NCBI GenBank assembly: GCA_000149265.1
Contig: CH003423.1
Span: forward strand, 1,037,221 to 1,101,220
DNA from: Ciona savignyi
Taxonomy: Eukaryota; Chordata; Ascidiacea; Phlebobranchia; Cionidae
DNA: 64,000 nucleotides
Direction of reading: 5' to 3'
The number at the start of each line of letters is the position of its first letter. The stretch's first letter is position 1. Of the stretch, positions 22,101 through 31,400 are shown one piece after another. Position numbers and translations under genes: made by a program. The notes beneath the pieces are model-generated. The model was not told the origin of the DNA, did not search any database, and was given only the letters and a program-made list of their open reading frames with translations.

Positions 22101-23402
22101 CTGCACAGAGCTTGTTAATTCAAAAATATGCTTTTCAATTGTGTTCTTTTATATGACAATTATCAAAGCGCATAAACCTAGTGGATTAATTAGTTAACTA
22201 AATAATATGTACAACATGGTGTACTTGATCCAATAACTTGGCGGATAACACAAGTTAAACTAACGAGAAATAAGTTTTTCATTCACTAAGATAATACATA
22301 AATATGCTATTGGATGTTAAAAACTTCAAAATAAGAGCCATATCCTACTAGCCTACAAAATTGCACCTGCACATTCATTAACATCAAAAGCACTTTTCAC
22401 TTTGTCTTCCTTTAACCTTAAGCATGAACTATCTTCTCCTGGTGGGATCACTGGAACGTTGAAAATGTATGTTTAGAAAATGGATTATAATGAATCTTCT
22501 AATTCTATAAGACATTTGTTAAGTTATAACACCAACATTTTATTTTTTATTAAACAATATCAAGTTATTAAACTGTAATGTACGCATCATAACTAACAAT
22601 TTCAACACACGAACTCGATAACAAATCTATACGAAAATACGAAATTTAAAATAATGAATACCTACCCATGACAATGGCAACGGTCAAAATCACCAAGCCA
22701 ACTGCCAAAACACCAATCATCACCAGTTTTAAAGGAAAATTTTGTTTGTTGCTCTGCACTGTTTTTTTCTTGGCACCTTTAAAAAGATAAAGTTTTAAAC
22801 TTTTCAAAGTACAAACCAGTTGTTTTACAAAAATAATTCGAAATGAATATGAGTTTAAATGTCAAATATTAACATTAATTTAATTCAATGAATTTTATTG
22901 TTGAACTGAAGTATTGATACATGCATATAACTAAAATACAAAAATTAAACTAAAGTACCATAACTTAAAATACAATAAAAAAAAACTTTTTTAACTTTAT
23001 TGTCAAGGTGACATCAATAAAAAAGAAAGGTTGGTTAGTCTTAGCGTATAAATATCCTAGATTCATTATACTTCTGGGTTATTTTTGAGATGATAGCAAA
23101 CTATCTTATTAAACGAACAGCATATTTTTTTGTTCAAAAACACATGTAATTATCTTCCCCCAAAAAAATTACCCTCCTAAAAATTCTAAACTGGTCAATA
23201 TAAAAGACAAATCAATTATCCTCATGTACACAGCTGTCGCACCAGTAGAACCCTGTAAAAAATATATAGCAAAAACACACCTGTGCCCCCGCCAGCAGCA
23301 GCCTGATGTTTCCCATGTGCTGGGGTCTTTGGTGGCACATTTGCATTAGGTGGTGGACCAGAACTGGGGTACATGTAATCTAACGTATCCATTTTGACCA
23401 GT
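10195..23402 (-). CDS. Type II transmembrane astacin metalloprotease with TSP1 repeats (Tast-like), 16 exons
   Basis: Coding exons: 23281-23392, 22666-22776, 22367-22450, 21595-21758, 21064-21196, 20587-20713, 18821-18990, 18008-18250, 16058-16196, 15606-15743, 14981-15090, 14006-14127, 11978-12128, 11582-11693, 10687-10845, 10195-10390. They join in phase to 756 aa. A Pro/Gly-rich cytoplasmic tail with KKK precedes one TM helix (about 55-73, LVMIGVLAVGLVILTVAIVM). A Cys-rich propeptide follows with TFEGD (about 140-144), the FxGD aspartate switch of astacins. The catalytic domain (about 175-372) has the zinc motif HEVLHAMGFFHEQSRPDRD (about 270-288) and the Met-turn SLMHY. TSP1-type repeats follow (about 383-551, e.g. 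WGEFGEWSKC, YSQWTQWTDC). The C-terminal region has two loops, ADINGDGIDDVAC and TRADLIC, resembling FG-GAP/VCBS calcium loops. Ascidian sperm proteases named Tast have this TM-astacin-TSP1 plan and are proposed to help penetrate the vitelline coat. The AG before the start (23403-23404) may be a spliced-leader acceptor. Confidence 0.93.
11225..11505 (+). repeat. tRNA-derived SINE (family A)
   Basis: Contains AGGGTTGCAGGTTTAAAAC, CCTTGAGCAAGGCACTTAAC and the tail CCTTGGTTTTCCCATT followed by AATATTCTATCC, matching the copy at 462-715. Intronic in the astacin gene. Confidence 0.75.
11755..11972 (+). repeat. tRNA-derived SINE (family A), diverged copy
   Basis: GGTTGCGTCCTTGGACAAGG, ACACTGCAATAACTCTGGTA and the tail TTTTCCATTCACATGATAAA show a 5'-truncated, older copy of the same family. 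It ends a few bases from astacin exon 13 (11978-12128). Confidence 0.65.
13108..13989. mobile_element. piggyBac-like non-autonomous element with TTAA target sites
   Basis: The left end CCCTTTAACTGCCG is preceded by TTAA (13104-13107). The right end CGGCAGTTAAAGGG is followed by TTAA (13990-13993). The inverted repeats are perfect over 14 bp and TTAA duplication is the piggyBac hallmark. The right end contains a second palindrome, GCTGTCGAC-TTGA-GTCGACAGC (13955-13976). The inside holds several TGACGTCA-type palindromes (13260-13440) and no transposase. It sits 12 bp from the splice donor of astacin exon 12 (14006). Confidence 0.85.
14385..14672 (+). repeat. tRNA-derived SINE (family A), full length
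   Basis: TGGTTTAGTGCGTCGCCTTT, GGCTGCAGGTATGAAAC, CCTTGGGCAAGGCAC and the tail TTGCTTTTCCCATTTACGGG make this one of the best-preserved copies. Intronic in the astacin gene. Confidence 0.75.
16280..16402 (+). repeat. Degenerate telomere-like repeats followed by an 11-bp minisatellite
   Basis: CCCTAACTTTAACCCTAACC-type repeats (16287-16345) run into about four units of CCTGCACACTG (16358-16402). This is intronic within the astacin gene. It is best read as simple-repeat expansion rather than a telomere. Confidence 0.7.
16703..17480. mobile_element. hAT MITE with 8-bp target duplication
   Basis: The ends are TAGGGCTGCGAA and TTCGCAGCCCTA, flanked by identical ATTATAAT copies at 16695-16702 and 17481-17488. 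Inside, the motif GGTTAACCG is repeated near both ends, giving long subterminal inverted repeats. There is no transposase. It lies in the astacin intron between exons 8 and 9. Confidence 0.88.
17067..17240 (+). repeat. Four tandem repeats of about 45 bp inside the hAT MITE
   Basis: The unit CCATTCACACGTNGATTGTTTGATTGTCAACGTAATATAAGCAA style block occurs four times in a row with minor changes. CATTCACACG starts near 17069, 17112, 17156 and 17200. Tandem subrepeats inside MITEs are common. Confidence 0.75.
17612..17732 (+). repeat. tRNA-derived SINE (family A), 5'-truncated
   Basis: Only the 3' half is present: CCTGAACCCATTGGATTAAT, GGTGATCTGACGGTTGC and the GGTTTTATCATTTACAGG tail ending AATATCCTATC. 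Confidence 0.6.
19320..20475 (+). repeat. Satellite-like tandem array, about 335-bp unit, three to four copies
   Basis: The marker GGGGAATTCCCCTGGATTTAT recurs at about 19361 (diverged), 19683, 20017 and 20357. It is followed each time by CTAGACCATGTTGTCTAACAA, GGTAGATGTC and AAAAAAGCTACTTTTTTAG. Units differ by substitutions and small gaps. The array fills most of the astacin intron between exons 6 and 7 and ends at an A/G-rich run (20489-20522). No protein is encoded. Confidence 0.8.
20774..20943 (+). repeat. tRNA-derived SINE (family A), 5'-truncated
   Basis: CTTGGGCAAGGCACTTAGCG starts the fragment and TAAAACATGAAAATTCTATC ends it. It lies just outside astacin exon 6. Confidence 0.6.
21294..21410 (+). 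repeat. tRNA-derived SINE (family B)
   Basis: GTGGCCGAATGGTTAACCC, CTTATAAAAAAACAGTCCTGGTGACGAGCC and AAGGGTTAAAAACTTTGCTCTG follow the family B layout with a decayed B box. It lies in the astacin intron between exons 4 and 5. Confidence 0.5.
21985..22130 (+). repeat. Probable degenerate family A SINE
   Basis: GGGCTTAAAACCAACTCGGTGGCTAG followed by GACATTGCCTAAACCAATAGG keeps the order of the family but many positions have drifted. Confidence 0.35.
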
Positions 23403-23499
23403 CTGAAAGTTACATTAACAATTATACACATAAACGCAGTAAAAAGTTTGAAATAAACAATGCCAATCAATTTTGTTTCGGTATTTGGTGTCCCTATTG

Positions 23500-23812
23500 C
23501 AGTGGTTCTCAATCTTTTTGACTTCGTGGCGCACCTGAGACCATTTAAGAAAAGAACGGGCGCACTTTGCATGTGAAGTCAAAACAATATGCTAAATACT
23601 CAAACAGTTTAAGAAGAATAATAAATCACTGTTTCTTGAGCGCTCTTTCTTTTTCGAAAGTTTATGTAGAACTAACGTTGCAATGGAAAAAAACGAACAA
23701 GACACTAACCATTTAGTAGTTGATGATCTATGCACACTCAGTGGTAAATTTACGAAATGCGAAGTGTGGCGCACCGAGCTAACCCCTGTGGCGCACCATT
23801 TGAGAAGCACTG
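23500..23812. mobile_element. hAT MITE (313 bp) with 8-bp target duplication
   Basis: The ends CAGTGGTTCTCAA and TTGAGAAGCACTG are inverted repeats with one mismatch in 13. Perfect 8-bp CCCTATTG duplications flank it at 23492-23499 and 23813-23820. The GTGGCGCACC motif near both ends is typical of hAT subtermini. It sits about 100 bp upstream of the astacin gene start. Confidence 0.9.
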
Positions 23813-23832
23813 CCCTATTGCAATGGGTGGAT

Positions 23833-23950
23833 ATGTAGGATAGTTTCAGATATTTATGTTTATCTCGTGAATGGAAAAACGCAATCGCCAGATTTCCTTA
23901 CTCCCACCATTGATTAGAGAAGCTATTGCAGGGTATGGTGTATGTACATC
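23833..23950 (-). repeat. tRNA-derived SINE (family A), 3' part
   Basis: Read on the minus strand it shows the family tail (TTTTTCCATTCACGAGATAA then ATAAATATCTG) and a CTGCAATAGCTTCTC block. Confidence 0.55.
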
Positions 23951-24084
23951 TTATGTAAGTAACATGTAATAAATGCAGGTAAGCAAGACAATAAGATGTC
24001 TACAAATTTTTGCATATTTACAGTTAACTATGCTCGTTTGCACCTTGAAAGTACAATACCTGATAGTTCCGATAATATATCAAA

Positions 24085-24440
24085 ACTGGTCGCTAGCTAG
24101 TTGGTTGTGTGTTTAGGCAAGGCACTTAACTGACATTGCCTAAACTCGTAAAATAATGGGTTTTATCAAATTAAAGAAACGCCCAAATCATACACAGCAC
24201 ACGAAACATGATATATGGGGTTAACACACAGGTAATCGTTAGATAACCTCGTGCCAACTTTCAGGTTACCAGAGCTTTTTCAGTGTTGTGTATGATTGAG
24301 ACATTCTTTCAATTTAATAGAACCCATTAGTCTGCTGGGTTCAGGCCTTTCTCAAGGACAAAACCGACTAGCTAGCAACAAGTTTCGAAACTGCAACCTT
24401 TGGTTAAAGGGCCACGACGCACCAATCCACGAGACTAATC
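24085..24440. repeat. Inverted pair of family A SINEs
   Basis: A plus-strand copy (about 24088-24205, with TAGGCAAGGCACTTAACTGA) is followed by a minus-strand copy (about 24236-24440, whose complement contains the same core). The two arms could pair in RNA over more than 100 nt, with a loop of roughly 60-70 nt. Confidence 0.7.
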
Positions 24441-25418
24441 GGATCTAAATATCCCGTAAACTCGACGATGAAGGCGAATTGAACGTAATAAGTGTACGTA
24501 TTGTTAACTCAATAATATTCTATTTAAAAGCTGTTTTCTTTACACCCAAATTTATCTTTTTAATTTTGCAAGTAAGAGAAAAGATGTGCCATTAGTTACC
24601 GCTATACTGACAATAATAAATAAATTCTGTACCTTTGTTTCTTAACCTGCAAAACACTATCCATTAGCTAGTTGCATTTTTAGTCCATCACAGTTTTTCC
24701 CGCCGAATTATTCGAAATAGAAATTAAAAATAACGTTTTTTTATTTAGAGTTTTGGCCTATGGAACTTTCGCCAGCAAACATTGAGTTTAGTCTACGCAT
24801 TTATAAAAAAACGTTGTCATATCATAATGGTTATACTACAATAGCTCCGCTAACCGGGACTGTGCGTACGATATAATCTGAAATTTGCCTTGTTAATTAC
24901 CCGTTTCCATATGTTTAGTCTTGACATTAGGTCAACGTTAATAGAAAGTCAATTTTAGACGAATAAAACACTTCGTTGACCAAAGTATAAGCAATATGTT
25001 TTATTACGTGTTCACAATTTCTTGGCAAATATATAAAGCGTACAGATATACCGAGGCCTACGAAGTATACAACAAACAACACTGCGAATATCCAAACTAT
25101 TTTATAAATTTGTATATGATTCGATCATTCAACATAAGTTAGGCTAATAGGTCTATATATGCATGACGCATGGCAACATAACATCTCTGACAATAAATGC
25201 TAATTAGACAATAAAGCAAGATTATTGGTAATTAAAATACTTGGAGTTAGTGGTAGCCTAGGCTACATAGTTTTTGAACCAAAATCGATAAAATGCATTT
25301 CTGCAAGGTTGTGTAAATTTGTTTTTAATCTACAACAGTGTCTTTGTTCGCAAGTCATCCACGGTGGCTTCTCTGACAATTATCTACAGGAACTTTAATG
25401 AATATGCGATCCTTCGTT

Positions 25419-28400
25419 TCACGATTTTCCCGGTAAAGTTTCGCCAGGCTCCTTGTTTGTGTTCATCGGCAACTTATACGCGGAATTATAAGGAGGGGCT
25501 GAAATATCTAAATTTGATCCATCATAAGCTGGGTTATCCCGCGAAGAACCTGTTTCGTTTAAACTATCGAGTTGGGACATTGGATGAACGTTTTGCGCCA
25601 TTTTTTTTCCGCCGCTAGGTGGTGTAGCTAAGCTAAAACTGCTTACGCTCGTCGCCGGACGACATATCTCTAAGTAGTCGGTACCATTTGTTGCCGGTAC
25701 TTGAAATTCACACGTTGTTTCAATTGATGAAGGCAACGACGATATGGATGTACCGCTTTTTTGTGAATGGCGCTTTCTGAGTCGTATTAGGACGGAAACT
25801 ATGATGACAAAGCAAAGAAGAATGATAAAGCACAATGCTCCAACCACGATCAAAACTGTCGTTTTCTCCATATCGATTGACGCTGCTCCTGTTTCTAAGA
25901 AAATTATGACATTTTAATTAAAATCAGCAACTTCAGATGTATATAGTTAAAACATACAAATATTGTTTACTATAGGCGAACGCTCGGCAAAACGGCATTT
26001 ACCGTGAAAAAGACTAGGGATTAGTAATGTTCCACTTACGAGGTGTAGTATTTGAACCGACTGGTTCCAAAACAGGTTCTCGTAATTTGTTTAAGGATAT
26101 TGGCCCTGTGGTGATCACGTGACTTCCTTCATTGCCGTTATTCACGGATCTTCTTCGACGAGAGGTGGATTCATCGCAATCCTGAAAACAAAACGGTTAA
26201 CCTAAAGATGGATACAAAAAGGAATATTTTAAAAGAAAACGTACATACATACCGTCATAGGATAGGTTTACATGGATAAGAAAACGCAAGGGGACGGTAA
26301 AACATAGCTATTTTTCAGAATGCTATGTGTCCGCTCTAGAATTGTAGGATCTACCACACCTGCTCCAGGACAAAATTTTAACAAAAAATGCGCTAAGAAC
26401 ATCGGGCTGTAGGCAAGTGGTTTTAATACCACTACCTTTCGGGCATTCAGCCCAACGCTCGATCATTAAGCTATAAGGCTAGCCAAAGCTAGAACAAGCG
26501 TAAGTTAAAATGTCACTTACCGGTTTACAATCGTCCCCAAAGCATACTCGAATTTCACAGTGAAGCCAAACTTGTCGGAAAGAGATAAACTTGAAAACCG
26601 AGCCTTCCCATTTCACTCGGCGTGATTCGCCATTATCTATGACTCTTATGCTTCCCCCTAAACTTTCTGGTACTTTGCAGTAGTCGCTAATAATAGGATA
26701 CTGCTGGGCATGGTCGGGGGCACGTTCTGGAGTTCCCCAACAACGTCTCAAAGTCTGAAATATTGTTAAGTGTTTAGCATCGACCACATTCAACACACGA
26801 TAGGTTAGAATATGGTTACTAATAGCGTTATAACGTGGGTAACTGCAGATTAATCTGTGCCTAAAATCGGGGTACAGAAACTATTATAGAGTGTTTTTTT
26901 GTATGCTATATAATGTAAACATTAGTGAAGCGTTTGTTTAACTAATTCACTGGGTGAAGCAACGTCAGATGACTGCCTTGACCAAGGATACAATCTATAC
27001 CATAGCCACTGATTTCGATACCACAATCATTTAGGTGACCTTCCACAAGCAATTAGTTAAGCCAAACAGCCGACTAGCCTTGAGGCTATAATGCATTATA
27101 ATATTTTTTTAAGAACAGTATTTATGCTGACTAAGTGAAATAATTTTACCATGAATGTTGAGTTATCTTGTATTTCCAATAGTGAAACCCCAACATACAA
27201 AGTTTCGTTGGACTGCAGGGTCGGTGGTGTTAAGTATGGGTCTTCGTACAAGTTTGACTTGTACAATTGCATGACAGCTGAAAACTGCCCCCGGCCGGAG
27301 ATGTTAAAAGTTAAAACTTGCAACCTAAGAAAATCAAATTTTCGTTTTAAAACAGAGCGTATGGAACATTAGTTGCCGAGGAAAAAATCCTTACGTGATT
27401 TGCGGCAGGAACGGATAATCCATTGAAACACTTAGGTCTAGGGGAAATGTGCACCATATTCTAATGTGCAAGAATATGCCTGGGTTTCTAGCCGCCCTGT
27501 TGCCAAGAATAACCAATCCCGAATGATCGGATATATTCTTATACCACTGCGCTCGGAATCGGGTGTTCGAGACCGTGTTGGTGAAATTCACGTGCGTCTC
27601 ATTCAACTGCAAAATAATATGGTTACAATTTTACACAACAGGAAGCCAATTTTTTAAAAAATCGATCAATCAAAACGAAATAAGAAATTAGGCTAGGTAT
27701 GTAAATACGTAGGCTAAGCAACGCAAAGTAGTATTTTAAAATTACTTCTTAATCATCATCGAGTTATATTCACCTCTATTCGTGTGCCGCAGCTAAGCAG
27801 ATCCGGTGCAATGGTGTATCTGTAATAAGTTGGGTGCTCGACCCCAACGCATGCTGGATCTTCGGCGTCGTTTAAATGTAACGGACCATATTGACGCTCA
27901 TATGTTTCGATCACATCCTAGAAAGACGGTAGTGAAAACAATCATTTAAAATATTATATCAACTGACATATTCTCTTTAAAGTAGTATTAAGTAAATAAC
28001 ATGAATTGTACATGTGCATTTCATTTACAAATACTATTTTAATAAATAGGGCTTTGTTATTTGCAGACGACATTATTTCAAACCTGTGTATAATATAAGT
28101 AATATCAAGAAAGTATTACTAACCTTATCTACCAAAACTGTAATGTTGTTTGGTTTGCAAATTGTTGTGTATCCTTGTCGAATAGACGCACTGGATCCGT
28201 CTGTTCCAATTGTCATTTCACTTCCACCGTTTGAAGTTGTCCCGTTATCTGAAGATCAGCCATCGTATAAACAAAAACTATGCACGCAAGTTCGATTTGA
28301 ACTTACAACAATTACAAGCTTACTGACTTTACCCAATATATGTCACAGCAGCACATTATATAACAACATTTAAAGCAAAAGAACATATATACCTCGCGTG

Positions 28401-31400
28401 TTTTCAATTGATCCACCTTCGTTTCCTTTTAGACCTTTAGTTGTGGTTGTGTCGCTCTTTGTGGTGGTTGTTAAACGAGATGTCGGTGGCCTAGTAACAT
28501 TTGGACTTTCTGCGTTCGATTTTGTGGTTGTTGATCCGCCAGATTGAGTTAGTTTTGTGGTGGACGTCAGGTTTTCAGGTATGGGTAGCTCGGTGGATGG
28601 TGGTGGTGTTGTGGCTGCAATATTTTCGGTACTAAAGCTACGTTTTGTTGTTGTTGTTTGAGATCCATCCCGAATTAACGGTTTGTCCGGAGCGCTGGCA
28701 GTGGTGTCTTCTATATCCGGTAAAGTAGGCTGTGAAGTAGCACTGGACATGGAATTTACCGCTTGAGGAATTGTTGTAGAAATAACATTCTCTAATGAAT
28801 TAGGTGTGGAACTAAAAGAATTAGATGTGGAAGCAGCAACATTTGTTTCGGGGAGAGTGTTTGATAATATTGATTTATTTGTAGGAAGCATTGTTGCAGA
28901 TACAGATTCAAATGTTTTTGAGGAAGCTGTCGTCGTGGAAGACTTAATATCAGGCTGAGATTGGAAAGTAGAATTCGGTATTGTGGAGGCTGGCTGTTCC
29001 GAAACTACATTTCTTGAAACAAATGCATCTGTTGGCGTGGTCGACTCTGCCGCCTCTGCTTTTGAGGAAAAAGGTGTTGCTATGGAAGTTGAATTTTTCG
29101 GGGTGCTAGCAATACTTGTAGGTGACGTGAATGTTTCACTAGAAATATTTGAATTTGAACTTGAATCTGTTACATAGGTTTCGTCCGGTGTATACGTAGA
29201 AGAAAACGTTGTTGCGATTTCTAGATTTGATTTAGTTACCACGTCTGTTGCAATCAATTCCCTGGTCACTGAAGATGTTGCTGAGAAAATTTCATCCGGC
29301 ACGGATGGTGTAGTTGATAAAATTACCTCCTTTGGTTTGGAAGAAGTGGTTTGAGAAGCCGAGTGCACTGGCGTGGTTAAAATAGTTTCTTTGAAAGGAG
29401 TTGACGTCCAGTTTAAACTGCCTGTAAGTTTGTCGGATGATACAGTTGTTAAAGAAACCAGTTTTATAGACGTTGATGTAGTTGTGGTAAGTGGTTCTTC
29501 TGCGGTGAGAGAATGAGTTGTTATAGCTTGCGTGGAAGTGGTACTCGGTGATGCCTTTGGATCATTTGGAGTTAACAATTTTGTCGTTGATAGAGATTCA
29601 TCAGGCACAAAAGACGTAGTTGGTAAAACAGATTCATGAATTTTGGAAGACTTTGTTGTCGAAGACTCTGTTTTATGTAAGGATTCACCGGGCATTGCAG
29701 TCGTAATTCTCGAGACAGATTCATCTGTATTGGAAGACATGGTTATAGAAAACTCTGTGCCAGATAAAGATTCATTGGGCAACGTAGTCGTGACTGTTAA
29801 GGCAGATTCACTTGTATTGGAAGACATGGTTGTATAAGACTCAGAACTAGATACAAATTCATCGGGTAATATAGTCGTGTTTTTTGAAACATTACCCTCT
29901 GTACTGGAAGACGTGATGGTGGAAAACTCTGTCCTAGATAAAGATTCATCGGGCAATGAAGTCGTGATTGCTGTGACAGAGTCTGTTCCAGATAAAGGGT
30001 TACCCGGTAAGAAAGTCGTCGGAGTTGATTTAGAATCATTTTTGTTGGAAGAAAATGTTTTAGAAAGAGATTCCTTTGTAGTGGTAGACTTTGGTAAAGA
30101 AGAAGTTTTAGTTTTGGCTGACGATATAACTGTTGTGACAGATATTCCGGATAATGGGGTGTTTACTGATTCTTTAGAATTTTCTGGCGTTGTCATAGAG
30201 CGGGTCGATGATTTTATTGAAAGAGAAGAAGGTGTTGTAAATGAAATATAACCATCCGTATTAGTGGACTGTGTTGTGAGTTCAGATTCAACCAATTTAG
30301 CAGTTGTTAGCGTTGAAACGAATTCTTCTGCCATTGAAGATAAACTTGTTGCATTAGTTTCCGTTGGTAAGGTAATTGATGACATTGAAACTGTGGCCAT
30401 TGATGGTGACACCGAGTCACTTGGCTTAGTGGTTGATATCGAAAGCTTTGATGTTGATTCATTTTCACCTGATATCAATGACTTAGTCGATAAATCAGGT
30501 TCCAATGTATGGGACTCCTTAGTTGTTAAATCGGATTCTTCTTGCTTAAATGTAGTTGTAATTTTATTTGTATGATCCGTAATAGATGACGAGACAGTAT
30601 TACCAGTTTCTTTGGATGTCGATGAAAAAGTAATAGATTCTCGAGACAGAGAATCTTTTGACGTAGAAATCGCTGACGAAATGGGTTCAACTGTCGCTGA
30701 AGTACTTGTTGATAAAATGCCTTTATTTACGTTAGAAGACAGGGTTGATAAGGAAGATATTTCCGTTGCTGATGTTGTTTGAGTGTCGACATTGTATCCA
30801 TCCGTCGAGGAAACCTTTGTGGATATGCCAAATTGATTGGGTTTTGGGGTTGAAGTCGAATTATTTTGTACCAGTTGAAAAGTTGTTGTTGAGCCATTTT
30901 CTTTAATTGTTGGAACAACTGAAGAGTATTCATCTGGAATAATTACTGTAGTGGACGGTACATCTTTTCTTGGCGGTGATACTTTTGTCAAAACCGGTGT
31001 TGTCGTTTTACCCCCAATCATAGGGTTTTTAGTTGTAGAGTCAGAAATTGTTGTAAGATCAACTGGTAACTTTAATGTTGTAGTTTGCCCCAATGGAGTA
31101 ACCGTAGTAGTCTCAGCCAAACCTTTATTGTCTTCCTCATTCGACTGATCTCGTGGCTTTGGTACTGATGCACTTGTTTTACCTACATCAACCATTGCTT
31201 TGTTTGTGGTAGAAGTAAATAAAAGTGTAGTAGTCGTTTCTTCCAATTTTTCCGGTCCAGCAGCAGTTGTTTCGGAGAAAGGGTGTTTTGTTAAAAGTTT
31301 GTTTGCTGTAGTGGATCTAGGATAAGGATATTTTGTTGGTAATGGTTTAAATACCGTGGACGACCCGATAACAGGGTCTTGTGTGGGCAATGGCATAGAC

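Larger units (their letters stand above)
23403..25418. other. Intergenic region between the astacin and ZP-mucin genes
   Basis: It contains the hAT MITE (23500-23812), a SINE fragment (23833-23950) and the inverted SINE pair (24085-24440). The rest (24441-25418) is AT-rich with nothing recognised. It must hold the astacin promoter and the ZP-mucin 3' UTR. Confidence 0.5.

Noticed and set aside
28983-31148. Several plus-strand open frames rich in Val, Glu, Asp and Ser (e.g. 29877-30251, 30264-30575)
   Set aside because: They are exact antisense shadows of the Ser/Thr-rich mucin exon; the composition follows from complementing ACT/TCA-type codons.
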